64,000 nt of DNA from JASLQO01 sp002327525 (GCA_030744435.1 JASLQO010000032.1:186001-250000), one strand, 5' to 3'. Counted from the stretch's first letter, positions 34,027 through 43,412 are shown. Numbers and translations are program-made. Notes: generated from the letters alone by a model not told the origin.

Positions 34027-34590
34027 TCAAAACAGACGGAAACGAGTGCGCGTGCTTCCTGATGCGCCGCTGCGGGTGATTTTCCTGCGACGACGCATAC
34101 GGCTGTGCAGCTCCCGCCGTTTCATTTCAAGGTACTCATCACGGGATAGATTCTCGTTGCGATGGCGTGCTTTTTCACCGCTTCGGTACTTTTCGAAATC
34201 AACGAAAGCCTCAATCTCGTGTTTCAACTCTCTCACTACCAGCTCGATCATGATGGCGTCATCGATGTATCCGATCACAGGTACTGCATCAGGAATGATG
34301 TCCTCGGGGTCGGCGAAGTAAGCGAGTGCCGCGAGCACGTTTCTGCGTTCCGGGCTGGCCAGCGCCCACTCCTCGTCCCGCACCATATCGATGAGATGAT
34401 TGAGCTTCTCCACCCTCTCCAACACGAACGCGGGAACGTTGCTGTTCTTCACGTCGTCGACCATGGCTTCCGCGCGTGCGAGTATCTTCTGCGCATCGGC
34501 CGTATTCGCCACCGATCGTGCGCGCTTCATGTTGTCCTTGAAGTATCGCAGATCCCGTTCTTCCAAATCGAATGTCACTCTCAGCGCCAT
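34027..34590 (-). CDS. YkvA-like DUF1232 protein
   Basis: A 187-residue protein with a DUF1232 (YkvA) domain at about 85-120: VLAALAYFADPEDIIPDAVP followed by VIGYIDDAIMIELVV. The short hydrophobic helices around the P-x-D-x-I-P-D motif are typical of this family, whose function is unknown. The N-terminal half is helical. The C-terminal third (about 140-187) is highly basic, with many Arg and Lys. It lies 23 bp after the start side of the symporter gene's 3' end, on the same strand, and may be the last gene of that run. Confidence 0.82.
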   Translation of the reverse strand: MALRVTFDLEERDLRYFKDNMKRARSVANTADAQKILARAEAMVDDVKNSNVPAFVLERVEKLNHLIDMVRDEEWALASPERRNVLAALAYFADPEDIIPDAVPVIGYIDDAIMIELVVRELKHEIEAFVDFEKYRSGEKARHRNENLSRDEYLEMKRRELHSRMRRRRKITRSGASGSTRTRFRLF

Positions 34591-34613
34591 GGCCTGTTCT
34601 CCGTCCGTGTCGT

Positions 34614-36284
34614 TCAGTCTCGCCTCGCGCGCACTTCGTCCCAGTAATCACGGGTCAGCGATCGCACTTCTTTACGCATCAGCACGAGACCGATGAGGTT
34701 GGGCAGGGTCATCAACGCAAGCGTCACCGCCGAGATCAGCCAAATCAGCGACGTATCGATGATCGTGGCGCAGAAAAAACCCAGCACGTACACCATACGA
34801 TAGGGCATCACGGTTTGAACGCCAAAGAGAAAAGTCATTGCCCGGTCGCCGTAGTACGACCAGGCGATGGCGGTGGAGAACGCAAACAATGCAAGCCCGA
34901 CCGTCACCACATACTGACCCCAATCGCCCAGCAGCCCGCGTTTGAAGGCCTCTGCCGTCAGCGGCACGCTGTGCAGCAACGAGCGGCCGACGAGCTCTAC
35001 CCCCGCCGTCGACAACTTGCCGCCGGCGACCTCCAGATCGCCACTGTACGCTTCGCTCCCCACTACGAAAGTGACGTCCTCGGCGATGGAGCGGTTGTGA
35101 ATGACCGTTACACCTTCCAGCAGGGCGACCCCATTTCGTACTTGCAACGTGCCGGTCCAGGGCCTCACCGGATCGTCCTGTGGAGGCGAGAGATCGAGGT
35201 GCGCGAACAATGCCGCGACATCCCCCGGATTGCTTTCACTGTAAGAGCCGCTGACGAATTCCGTTTCGATGGGCGAAAACGTGTTTTCGAACTTCTCCGT
35301 CCACACGCCGGAGGAGAGGATCACCAGCCCCGTGAGCGTGCAGATGACCAGCGTGTCGATGAACGGCTCCAGTATCGACACCATTCCTTCGGAAACCGAC
35401 TTCTCAGTACGGGCTGAGGCGTGCGCAATGGCAGCCGAACCCTGTCCCGCTTCGTTGGAGAACAGTCCCCGGTTGACACCCCGGTTGAAGGCGTAGGCAA
35501 AGCTCGCCCCGAGAAAGCCACCGGCCGCAGCCGAACCGTTGAAGGCATTTTCGAAGATGGCGGCGAACGAGGGCAGTAGCTGATCGTAATTGACCATCGC
35601 GACCGCCACCGCGCCAATGGCGTAGAGCACGCCCATCACCGGCACGATGCTTGCCGCCACCACCGCGATGCGCCGAATGCCGCCCACGATGACAGCACCA
35701 AGCAGAACCGAAAGGACGGCGCCCGTGATCCAGGGAGGTACGCCGAAGGAGGCTTCGATGCCGGCGGCGACATTGTTGCTCTGGGGCATGTTGCCCGACC
35801 CGAACGAGCTGACGACCGTGGCCAGCGCGAAGAACACCGCCAGCCACCGCATGTTGAGGCCTCGTTCCATGTAGTACATGGGTCCGCCGGCCATACGTCC
35901 CTGTTCGTCCCTGGTTCGGTATTGATGGGAGATGGTCACTTCCACGTATTTGGTGGTCATGCCGAGAAAGGCCGTCATCCACATCCAAAACAGTGCCGCC
36001 GGTCCTCCCAGGTAGATGGCGAACGCCACTCCGCCGATGTTTCCCGTGCCGACGGTTCCGGACAGGGCCGTGGAGAGTGCCTGGAAGTGGCTGGTGTCTC
36101 CGGGCGCGTCCCCGGGGGTTTCCTTTCCGCGCAGCACGTCCCATGCGTGGCGGAAGAAACGGATTTGCGGAAAACCGAGGTAGAGCGTGAAGAACAACCC
36201 CACCGCCAGTAGCAGAAAAGGAAAGTAGACCGCGCTGCCGAGAAGTTCGTCGAGAAACCCGAACAGCGTTTCGAGCCATTCCAT
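34614..36284 (-). CDS. Alanine/glycine:cation symporter with inserted domain
   Basis: Inner-membrane AGCS-family carrier that takes up alanine or glycine with sodium. The 556 residues include the family signatures ALSGTVGTGNIGGVAFAI (about 73-90), GGPAALFWMWMTAFLGM, GGPMYYMERGL, RGVNRGLFSNEAGQGSAAIA (268-287) and AWSYYGDRA. Unlike ordinary AGCS proteins of about 450-480 residues, it has an extra, mostly polar stretch of about 110 residues at 332-440, between SGVWTE and PLTAEAFKRG, where usual members have only a short loop. The start shares one base with the alkaline phosphatase stop (TGATG). The run gor-like, phosphatase, symporter is tightly overlapped. Confidence 0.9.
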   Translation of the reverse strand: MEWLETLFGFLDELLGSAVYFPFLLLAVGLFFTLYLGFPQIRFFRHAWDVLRGKETPGDAPGDTSHFQALSTALSGTVGTGNIGGVAFAIYLGGPAALFWMWMTAFLGMTTKYVEVTISHQYRTRDEQGRMAGGPMYYMERGLNMRWLAVFFALATVVSSFGSGNMPQSNNVAAGIEASFGVPPWITGAVLSVLLGAVIVGGIRRIAVVAASIVPVMGVLYAIGAVAVAMVNYDQLLPSFAAIFENAFNGSAAAGGFLGASFAYAFNRGVNRGLFSNEAGQGSAAIAHASARTEKSVSEGMVSILEPFIDTLVICTLTGLVILSSGVWTEKFENTFSPIETEFVSGSYSESNPGDVAALFAHLDLSPPQDDPVRPWTGTLQVRNGVALLEGVTVIHNRSIAEDVTFVVGSEAYSGDLEVAGGKLSTAGVELVGRSLLHSVPLTAEAFKRGLLGDWGQYVVTVGLALFAFSTAIAWSYYGDRAMTFLFGVQTVMPYRMVYVLGFFCATIIDTSLIWLISAVTLALMTLPNLIGLVLMRKEVRSLTRDYWDEVRARRD

Positions 36285-37726
36285 CAGTCTTGCTTCCCCG
36301 GCTCTCGAGGCACCTGATCGCTGTGCTGCGACCGGCCGCCGAACAGCGCCCGGTAGAGCGCGGCGAAGAGTTCGTTCTGTTCCATCACACCACTCACCAG
36401 CTCACTCCCGGGGCCCTGCGCGTAGGCGGCCACGTCCTCACCGGCATGAGTTTCAAAAAGCGCGGGCATGGCCGCCAGTTGCCGGTAGGTAGAAGCCTCG
36501 GTATCCACTTCCGTGAGATCCTCGGCTTCAGCGCGATAGCCTGGCCCGTTGTGGTAACCGAGCGTGGTGTACGGCTTCCCTTCCCCGTTTGGCATGAGCT
36601 GTCCGGGCGTCATCTCCACCTTGCCCAATATCGGGTTCCCGCGGCGCGGATAGCCGCTGATCGTGAGTGTGTGCGAGTGGTCCGCCGTCACGAGAATGAG
36701 GGTGTCTTCGGCGCTGGTCATCGCTACCGCCTTTTGTACCGCCTCCTCGAACGCCAGCGCGTCGGTCAGCGCGCGGTACGCATTGCCAGCATGATGACCA
36801 TGATCGATGCGCCCGCCCTCCACCATCAGGTAGTACGGCTTGCCCGAAGCCTGTAACCGTTCAATGGCAAACGCCGTCATCTCGCCGATCGAGGGCTCGC
36901 CGGCTGCATCTGCAGCACGATCCGCCTCGAATTGCATGTGCGATGGTTCGAACAGTCCCAGCACCTGACCGTGTCCGGATGGGTCGAGTGCGGCGAATTG
37001 TTCGGCATTCCAGACGTAGCTGCGCGCTTCGTCCTGCCCGAGCCATCTCTGGAGGTGCGTGGCACCGTCAGCGCGGGCACCGGTTTTGTTCGGGTATTCT
37101 GGATCTGGCTCGCTCGCGGCCAGGAAGTGGGCGCGCCCACCACCCAGCATGACCTCGATGCCGTCTCCGTGATCGAACTCAAGTAGCTGCCGCGCTATGT
37201 CACGGCAACCCTGCTGCCTGGCCTCCGGCGGCATCACCGCGTCGTTTTCCCAGTTTCTGTGCGGCGAGTGTGCGTAGTTGGCGGCGGGTGTCGCGTGAGT
37301 GATGCTGGTGGTGGTCACCACCGCCGTGGCGAGACCCGCATCCTCGGCCATTTCGAGAATGGATGCCATGGGTGCCTCAAGCGAGGCGGCGCAATCGCCC
37401 GTCTGCACTTCGGGGGCCACGGACAACATCATGAAGCGCGTCTTACGTCCGGTAACGATGGCCGTCATGGTGCCGGCGCTGTCAGGCACCTGACGGTCGA
37501 CGTTGTAGGTTTTGACCAGTGCGACGTCATCGAATTTCTCGAAACTGAGCTGATGCTCCTCTCCGCGCTTGCCGAGTTGCTGACCGGCAAGGATGCGTGT
37601 AGCCGTCACCGTACTGATGCCCATGCCGTCTCCGAGGAACAGGATGACGTTCTGCCCGGTGTATTTCGGGGCACAGGCATTCATCGAGCAGAGCGCCAGC
37701 ACTGCGATGGTTAAACTTCTAGTCAT
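36284..37726 (-). CDS. Alkaline phosphatase (PhoA superfamily)
   Basis: An exported metal-dependent phosphomonoesterase of 480 residues. It starts with a signal-like MTRSLTIAVLALCSMNAC, possibly a lipoprotein leader with Cys at 18, though the preceding M-N-A is not a classical lipobox. Active-site elements are intact: NVILFLGDGMG (Asp ligand), the nucleophile Ser in PDSAGTMTAIVTG, HATPAANYAH, EGGRIDHGHHAGN, VTADHSHTLTISGY and GYHNGPGY (His ligand). It overlaps the upstream glutathione reductase by 4 bp (ATGA) and the downstream symporter by one base. It would scavenge phosphate, and the context suggests a nutrient-uptake role alongside the symporter. Confidence 0.92.
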   Translation of the reverse strand: MTRSLTIAVLALCSMNACAPKYTGQNVILFLGDGMGISTVTATRILAGQQLGKRGEEHQLSFEKFDDVALVKTYNVDRQVPDSAGTMTAIVTGRKTRFMMLSVAPEVQTGDCAASLEAPMASILEMAEDAGLATAVVTTTSITHATPAANYAHSPHRNWENDAVMPPEARQQGCRDIARQLLEFDHGDGIEVMLGGGRAHFLAASEPDPEYPNKTGARADGATHLQRWLGQDEARSYVWNAEQFAALDPSGHGQVLGLFEPSHMQFEADRAADAAGEPSIGEMTAFAIERLQASGKPYYLMVEGGRIDHGHHAGNAYRALTDALAFEEAVQKAVAMTSAEDTLILVTADHSHTLTISGYPRRGNPILGKVEMTPGQLMPNGEGKPYTTLGYHNGPGYRAEAEDLTEVDTEASTYRQLAAMPALFETHAGEDVAAYAQGPGSELVSGVMEQNELFAALYRALFGGRSQHSDQVPREPGKQD

Positions 37727-39078
37727 GTTCTCGCTTCTCTCATAGTGACGAATTCTTCGGCAGCCGTGGGGTGGATGCCGATGGTCTGGTCGAATTGGGC
37801 TTTGGTCGCCCCTGCCTGCATGGCGACGGCAATTCCCTGGATGATCTCTCCGGCCTCCGGCCCGACCATGTGCACGCCGATCACCTTGTCGTCCTGCGGA
37901 TTGACGATGAGCTTCATCAGCGTGCGCTCCTCACGGCCGGTAAGCGCGTGTTTCATCGGACGAAAGCGCGATTCGAACACGCTGATCTCATCGAAACGTA
38001 CCCTGGCTTCGACCTCGGTCAGACCCACGGTGCCGATGTTGGGCTGACAGAACACGGCGGTGGCGATGTTCTCATAGTCGAGCGAACGGGGTTTGGCATC
38101 GGTGAAGAGATTCGCCGACAGTACCATCCCTTCCGCGATGGCCACCGGTGTCAGTTGCACGCGGTCGATCACATCGCCAATGGCATAGATGTTGGGTACG
38201 TTCGTGCGAAAATGCTCGTCCACCAGCACCGCCCCCGTTTCCGACAATTCAACACCGACCTGCTCGAGCCCCAGGCCCACGCTGTTGGGGCGACGCCCGG
38301 TAGCGTAGAGCACGAGGTCTGCCCGGGTTGTGGAGGCATCGTCGAACTCGAGCACACGCTGGTCGCCTTCCAGGCTGATGCGCTCTACAGTGCGCTCGAA
38401 GCACAAGCTGATGCCCTTCTCACGCAATTCGTGCGCAACGAATTCGCGCACCGTATCGTCGAATCCGCGCAGGAACATGGGCCCGCGGTAAACCAGTTCC
38501 GTCTCCGCCCCGAGACCCGCGAAGATACCGGCGAATTCAACCGCGATGTACCCTCCTCCGACGACGACCGCGCGTTTCGGAAACTCGGGGAGGTAGAAGG
38601 CATCATTGGAGGTGATGACATGTTCACGCCCCGGAAACTCGGGCACGAACGGCCATGATCCGGTGGCGACGAGGATATTCTGTGCAGTGAAGGTCTGCCC
38701 ATCCAGCGCTATCGTATGGGCATCCAGCAGTACCGCCCGCCCCTCGTGCAGAGTGATCCCGGCACCATCCAGCAGGCCGCGATAAACACCGTTCAGACGT
38801 TCGATTTCAGCACTTTTGTTGTCCCTGAGGGTGGGCCAGTGAAAACTGCCGGCGCTGGCTTCCCGCCAGCCGTAGGCATGCGCGTCCTCGATATCCTCCG
38901 CGTAGTGTGAGCCGTACACGAACAGCTTCTTCGGCACACACCCAACATTTACACAGGTACCGCCCAGGTACGTGGATTCTGCAACTGCCACGCGTGCGCC
39001 ATGGCCGGCCGCCATGCGGCTGGCGCGCACGCCCCCCGAACCTGCACCGATGACGTATAGGTCGAAATCGTAAATCAT
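37723..39078 (-). CDS. gor: Glutathione-disulfide reductase
   Basis: A cytoplasmic NADPH flavoenzyme that regenerates glutathione. The 451 residues begin with the FAD motif LYVIGAGSGGVRASR (8-22). The redox disulfide is in TCVNVGC (Cys42, Cys47), the NADPH Rossmann motif is VVVGGGYIAVEFA, FAD site 2 is NIYAIGDV, and the catalytic base is in GIHPTAAEE near the C terminus. RGPMFLRGFDD has the Arg-rich pattern expected for NADPH preference, although trypanothione- or mycothiol-type relatives cannot be excluded. It is the first gene of the minus-strand overlapping run. Confidence 0.92.
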   Translation of the reverse strand: MIYDFDLYVIGAGSGGVRASRMAAGHGARVAVAESTYLGGTCVNVGCVPKKLFVYGSHYAEDIEDAHAYGWREASAGSFHWPTLRDNKSAEIERLNGVYRGLLDGAGITLHEGRAVLLDAHTIALDGQTFTAQNILVATGSWPFVPEFPGREHVITSNDAFYLPEFPKRAVVVGGGYIAVEFAGIFAGLGAETELVYRGPMFLRGFDDTVREFVAHELREKGISLCFERTVERISLEGDQRVLEFDDASTTRADLVLYATGRRPNSVGLGLEQVGVELSETGAVLVDEHFRTNVPNIYAIGDVIDRVQLTPVAIAEGMVLSANLFTDAKPRSLDYENIATAVFCQPNIGTVGLTEVEARVRFDEISVFESRFRPMKHALTGREERTLMKLIVNPQDDKVIGVHMVGPEAGEIIQGIAVAMQAGATKAQFDQTIGIHPTAAEEFVTMREART

Positions 39079-39222
39079 GAAATCTACCCCCGCAGTGTTG
39101 GCGTCGAGCCTAATTGATCGCCTTCGAAATGCAATGCCGGTGCGCTATGTAAATGCTGTTAAACTCAGCCACCTGCGAGTCCTCGCCATCGATGAACCTC
39201 ACCGCAATGTCGGAGTAGCTCC

Positions 39223-40539
39223 TTGAAGATCACCCTGTTCGGCACCGGATACGTAGGGCTTGTGACGGGAAGCTGTTTTGCGGAGATGGGTAACGAGGTT
39301 CTCTGCATCGACATCGACCGCGCCAGGATCGATGCACTCAATGAGGGCCGAGTACCCATCTATGAGCCAGGCCTCCAACAGATGGTTGCACGCAACATCG
39401 CGACCGGTCATTTGCGCTTCAGCGAGGATGCTCTTTCGGGTGTAGCCCACGGCAGGGTGTTGTTCATCGCGGTCGGAACTCCGGCCCATGAAGACGGCGG
39501 TGCCGATCTATCGCACATGCTCGATGTGGCTGCCACCATCGGCCGCAATATGGCCACGCCGAAAATCGTCGTCAATAAGTCGACGGTACCCGTCGGCACT
39601 GCCGACCAGGTACGCGCGGCCATCGAATGGGAACTGGCAGCACGTGATGCGGCCATCGACTTCGACGTGGTGTCTAATCCCGAGTTCCTGAAGGAAGGTG
39701 CCGCGGTCAACGACTTCATGAAGCCCGATCGCATCATCATCGGCTGTATGCACGAAGCATCGCGAGCCACGCTCGAGCGTCTCTACACGCCGTTCAACCG
39801 TAATCATGACAAGGTGGTACACATGGACGTGTGCTCGGCGGAGCTGACCAAGTATGCGGCCAACGTGATGCTGGCCACCCGTATCAGCCTCATGAACGAA
39901 CTCGCCAATCTCGCCGAGTACCTGGGAGCGGACATCGAGGCCGTACGACGCGGCATCGGCACCGACCCACGCATCGGCTATCATTTCATCTATGCAGGAA
40001 CCGGTTATGGTGGCTCCTGCTTTCCAAAAGACGTACGAGCACTCATTCACTCGGCCAATGACGTCGGTTTCGACGCTGCCGTAATGCGTGGCGTGCAAGC
40101 CGTCAACGAGCACCAGAAGAGCGTGCTGTACCGCAAAGCGCTCGGCCACTTTGGCACGCTGCGGGGCTTGACCTTCGCACTTTGGGGGCTTGCGTTCAAA
40201 CCCAACACCGACGACATGCGCGAGGCTCCCAGCCGCACGGTGATCGATGCACTTCTGGCCGATGGCGCAACGGTGCGCGCCTATGACCCGGCCACGCGCG
40301 CCCAGGCCAGGCACCTCTATGGTGAACGTATCGTTGTGTGCGAGCAGCGCGATGAGACGCTCTCTGGCGCCGATGCGCTGATCGTTGCCACAGAGTGGAA
40401 CGAGTTTCGTAGCCCCGACTTTGCCGCAGTGCGCGAGCAGCTGAAACACCCCATCGTATTCGACGGACGAAATCTGTACGACCCCTCCTACTTACGCAAA
40501 GCGGGTTTTACCTACTACGGCATCGGGCGCGGAAGTTGA
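39223..40539 (+). CDS. ugd: UDP-glucose 6-dehydrogenase
   Basis: Oxidises UDP-glucose to UDP-glucuronate with NAD for exopolysaccharide precursors. The 438 residues (TTG start) begin MKITLFGTGYVGLVTG (NAD fold). SNPEFLKEGAAVNDFMKPDR is the UDP-GDH hallmark, the catalytic Cys lies in GTGYGGSCFPKD (about 266), and the C-terminal domain contains ALWGLAFKPNTDDMREAPS. It stands upstream of, and apart from, the second dehydrogenase at 47.8 kb. It is likely to supply UDP-glucuronate for the epimerase at 49.1 kb. Confidence 0.95.
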   Translation: MKITLFGTGYVGLVTGSCFAEMGNEVLCIDIDRARIDALNEGRVPIYEPGLQQMVARNIATGHLRFSEDALSGVAHGRVLFIAVGTPAHEDGGADLSHMLDVAATIGRNMATPKIVVNKSTVPVGTADQVRAAIEWELAARDAAIDFDVVSNPEFLKEGAAVNDFMKPDRIIIGCMHEASRATLERLYTPFNRNHDKVVHMDVCSAELTKYAANVMLATRISLMNELANLAEYLGADIEAVRRGIGTDPRIGYHFIYAGTGYGGSCFPKDVRALIHSANDVGFDAAVMRGVQAVNEHQKSVLYRKALGHFGTLRGLTFALWGLAFKPNTDDMREAPSRTVIDALLADGATVRAYDPATRAQARHLYGERIVVCEQRDETLSGADALIVATEWNEFRSPDFAAVREQLKHPIVFDGRNLYDPSYLRKAGFTYYGIGRGS

Positions 40540-40806
40540 AGCCCGAGGCGTTTTCCTGAAGATTGTCCTGCCTGTGGCCATACGGTCACCGGAGACTCTG
40601 TTCAGCGAGCAGAATGCGCAGAGGACCCGGTACATCCAGCTTGATTGTTGCCGAGTCATCCTTCCCCGATTCTGTCAACCGCACCTACCCTTGTGTGATA
40701 GGCACGATTCAGTCTTCGACAACGTACGAGGCAGATAGAGTAGGTTTTCGTCTTATCTACTCTGGCCGATTCCGCCCGTGGTTCTGGCTTGCTGTTCAAC
40801 ACTGAT

Positions 40807-40836
40807 AGGGGCGGCGCGCGATGTGAGCCCCTTTTT
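40807..40836 (+). terminator. Rho-independent terminator-like hairpin
   Basis: Arms AGGGGC (40807-40812) and GCCCCT (40827-40832) are followed by a TTTTT run. It is on the plus strand about 270 bp after ugd and before the SOS operators. Confidence 0.55.
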
Positions 40837-40861
40837 CACCCCAGACACAAAATCCTTGATA

Positions 40862-40877
40862 CTGGATAAATATCCAG
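40862..40877 (+). promoter_or_regulatory. Second LexA-type palindrome
   Basis: CTGGATAAATATCCAG is a perfect 16-bp palindrome with the CTG-N10-CAG spacing of gammaproteobacterial LexA operators and the AT-rich centre, but with G/C at position 4/13 instead of T/A. It lies 16 bp upstream of the consensus box. Confidence 0.65.
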
Positions 40878-40893
40878 ATAATCTGATCGACCC

Positions 40894-40909
40894 CTGTATA
40901 TAAATACAG
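40894..40909 (+). promoter_or_regulatory. LexA (SOS) box of imuA-imuB-dnaE2
   Basis: CTGTATATAAATACAG matches the gammaproteobacterial LexA consensus CTGT-N8-ACAG exactly, with an AT-rich centre. It sits 45 bp upstream of the imuA start and should make the mutasome operon DNA-damage inducible. Confidence 0.92.
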
Positions 40910-40954
40910 TGTCATTCGGCCTCAGCCAACCTTCAAACAACCGGGAGCGATCGG

Positions 40955-41977
40955 ATGTCCGTCTTCAATCAAGCTGTTCCGGATCAGCCTGCCCAGCGTT
41001 TTCAACAGGCTTCCCTGTTCGGCGATGCTGCACCGGAAACCCTCCGCCCAGATGTGCCAACGCCGACTGCCAGATCCGGCGTTGACGAACACTATCTGCC
41101 GGCTGTCGTCGTGACGAAAGAGAAACCGCCCGCACAAACAGAAAAGACAGGCTCGTGCGATAACATACACTCCGATACGCAGACAGAAACACAGACAGAT
41201 GCAAGCGCTGATCCGCGCCGGCAATTGTTGCGCCATCCGGACCTGTGGCGCGCCGGACAACTGGTCAGGCAGAACGAGTCGGTCACGTCCACCGGCTTCG
41301 CCGAACTCGACGACCATCTCGCCGGCAACGGGTGGCCGCAGAGCGGCCTGTGCGAACTGCTGATCGCCACTGCCGGCATCGGCGAACTGAGCATTCTGGC
41401 ACCCGCCATGCGCACGCTCAGCCGCGAGAACCGCTGGATCGCCTGGGTGAACCCGCCCTTCATTCCGTATGCGCCCGCATTGCGGGAACTCGGCATCGAC
41501 ATCGACAAGATCCTGCTCATCCATCCGCGCAGCCACGAGGACAATCTGTGGGCACTTGAACAGGCCAGCAAGTCGGGCACCTGCACCATGGTGCTGGCCT
41601 GGGTGGACGAGCAGCGCCTGCGAACGAAAGACACACGGCGTCTGCAACTCGCGGCCAGGCAGGGAAACACCCTGACCTGCCTGTTCCGGCCGGACGAAGC
41701 AGCACAGCAGTCCTCCATGGCCGAACTGCGTCTGCAACTCGGCGCAGATGCCGAGTCTGCGAACACCCTGTGCGTCTCCGTGCTCAAGAAACGGGGCGGC
41801 TGGCCGGTAAACGGCCTGCAGGTGCACACCACCCGGCAACGCACCGTCGAAGACGTTCAGCAGCAACTTGCCCTGTGGCGTTTTCACCGTCACACACACG
41901 CGCAGGATGCGCAAACCGGTGAAACCCCGACCAGCGATCGCAGCACTCCTCAAGCCTCCGTGCTGCAGCCGCACTGA
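40955..41977 (+). CDS. imuA: ImuA, RecA-like mutasome accessory protein
   Basis: ImuA recruits and supports ImuB and DnaE2 in SOS-induced mutagenic lesion bypass. The 340 residues have a variable, probably disordered Thr/Gln/Asp-rich N terminus (about 1-85) and a RecA-like core (about 90-300): HPDLWRAGQLVR, STGFAELDDHLAGNGWPQ, LCELLIATAGIGELSILAPA, RWIAWVNPPFIPYAPAL, LLIHPRSHEDNLWALEQA. The glycine-rich P-loop is degenerate, as is usual in ImuA. It is the first gene of imuA-imuB-dnaE2, behind two LexA-type boxes, with imuB starting five bases after its stop. Confidence 0.93.
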   Translation: MSVFNQAVPDQPAQRFQQASLFGDAAPETLRPDVPTPTARSGVDEHYLPAVVVTKEKPPAQTEKTGSCDNIHSDTQTETQTDASADPRRQLLRHPDLWRAGQLVRQNESVTSTGFAELDDHLAGNGWPQSGLCELLIATAGIGELSILAPAMRTLSRENRWIAWVNPPFIPYAPALRELGIDIDKILLIHPRSHEDNLWALEQASKSGTCTMVLAWVDEQRLRTKDTRRLQLAARQGNTLTCLFRPDEAAQQSSMAELRLQLGADAESANTLCVSVLKKRGGWPVNGLQVHTTRQRTVEDVQQQLALWRFHRHTHAQDAQTGETPTSDRSTPQASVLQPH

Positions 41978-41981
41978 AGCC

Positions 41982-43412
41982 ATGTTGTGGCTGGGCGTAC
42001 ATGTGCCGGACCTGGGTCTCGAGATCTTCTCCGGCCCACCCGGCGCCGGGGACGCTCCCGAACGCCCATGCGTGCTGGTGTCGGAGAACCGGGTTTGGCT
42101 CTGCAACCGGTTGGCGACGGAGCGTGGCATCGTCGTCGGCAGCACGCTCGCCACGGCCTACAGCATCGCTGCTGACCTGCAGCACTTTCAACGCGACCAA
42201 CGAGACGAGGCACGCCGCTTGTCTCTACTCGCGGAGATTCTCTACCAGTTCAGTTCCGAGGTGAGCCTGCAGCCACCCTGTGACCTGGTGCTGGAGGTCA
42301 GCGGCAGTCTGAATCTCTTCGGCCACCTCGATGCGCTCGAGAAACGCGTCGAGACGGCGCTGCGCGAGCTCGATCACCATGTGTTTCTACGCACGCAACG
42401 CACCCCGCTCGCGGCACTCGCGCTGGCGCGCGCCCTGCCTCTGGGGGCAAAAGCCCTGGCCGATGTGCCGCTGGTCTGCACCGGGCTCGATGACAAGCTC
42501 ATCGAGCGTTTCTCGAACATCGGCGTGCGCTCTCTCGGCCCCCTGTTCAGACTGCCGGCGGACGAACTCGCGCAACGCTTCGGACCGGAACTCACTGATT
42601 ACCTGCAACGTCTCGGCGGCGAGGTACCGGACCCGCGCGACTGCATCACCCCGTCACCGGTTTTCGACCACAGTTTGCATCTTCTGGAACCCCTGCCCGA
42701 CAAGGATGCGCTACTTTCCCCCATGCAGCGCCTGCTCGGCGAGTTGCAGCAGTGGCTTATTTCGCGCCAACTCGGCGTCACCGGCATCACCTGGCATTTC
42801 TCCGCCCAGAGCCGGGAGCAGATTGCGTTGCCCGTGCGGTTCGCCACGCTCAAGCAGGACGCGGTAACGCTTGCGGAGATCAGCCGCATGCGCCTGGAGC
42901 GGGCCGAATTGCCGGAAGACGTACTCAGCATTCGCTTGCATGCCAATCGACTGGGAGCCTGGTGCGCCGACAGCCATGCGTTGTTCGAACCCACCTCCCG
43001 CCAGGCGGCCCGGGGCAGTGCCCAGGCTGCGGAGCTGATCGACCAGTTGAATGCCCGCCTCGGCGTCAATGCCTGCATCGGCGTGAGTGAGACCCACCAC
43101 CACGACCCGGAACTCGCATGGCAGCCAGCACTGCCGGGATGCAGCGGCAAATCCGGTTTCGAGCCGCCACGGGATGAGGACCTGCTCGCGGAAACCCGAC
43201 GACCGTTGTGGCTGTTCACCCAGCCGCACCGTACATCGCGTCAGGTCCTGACCGTGCTCAGGGGGCCAGAGCGTATCCAGACCGGCTGGTGGCGCCAGGA
43301 TCGCGCAACCCTGTACCGTGACTACTACGTCGTTCGGCACAACAACGGTGCACGCTGTTGGGCCTTCGTCGACCTCGATCAACAGTGGTATCTGCATGGC
43401 TACTTCGGTTAA
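41982..43412 (+). CDS. imuB: ImuB, inactive Y-family polymerase homologue
   Basis: ImuB is the Y-family-like hub protein of the SOS mutasome and binds the beta clamp, ImuA and DnaE2. The 476 residues start MLWLGVHVPDLGLEIF. The palm segment reads LEVSGSLNLFGH, lacking the paired catalytic acids of active Y polymerases (S-x-DE), which fits the known inactive ImuB. The finger and little-finger parts are recognisable (LPADELAQRFG, helix-hairpin-helix-like). ATG 41982 is chosen over the upstream in-frame ATG because it begins just after the imuA stop. Its 3' end overlaps dnaE2 by 17 bp. Confidence 0.93.
   Translation: MLWLGVHVPDLGLEIFSGPPGAGDAPERPCVLVSENRVWLCNRLATERGIVVGSTLATAYSIAADLQHFQRDQRDEARRLSLLAEILYQFSSEVSLQPPCDLVLEVSGSLNLFGHLDALEKRVETALRELDHHVFLRTQRTPLAALALARALPLGAKALADVPLVCTGLDDKLIERFSNIGVRSLGPLFRLPADELAQRFGPELTDYLQRLGGEVPDPRDCITPSPVFDHSLHLLEPLPDKDALLSPMQRLLGELQQWLISRQLGVTGITWHFSAQSREQIALPVRFATLKQDAVTLAEISRMRLERAELPEDVLSIRLHANRLGAWCADSHALFEPTSRQAARGSAQAAELIDQLNARLGVNACIGVSETHHHDPELAWQPALPGCSGKSGFEPPRDEDLLAETRRPLWLFTQPHRTSRQVLTVLRGPERIQTGWWRQDRATLYRDYYVVRHNNGARCWAFVDLDQQWYLHGYFG

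Larger units (their letters stand above)
40540..40954. other. Gap with terminator and SOS operator region
   Basis: About 415 bp. It holds an intrinsic-terminator-like hairpin (40807-40836) and two LexA-type palindromes (40862-40877, 40894-40909) upstream of imuA. A 40563-40805 open frame shows no family-like composition and is not called. Confidence 0.7.

Noticed and set aside
40563..40805. An 80-codon plus frame between ugd and imuA
   Set aside because: No family-like composition, no clear ribosome-binding site, no recognised homology.
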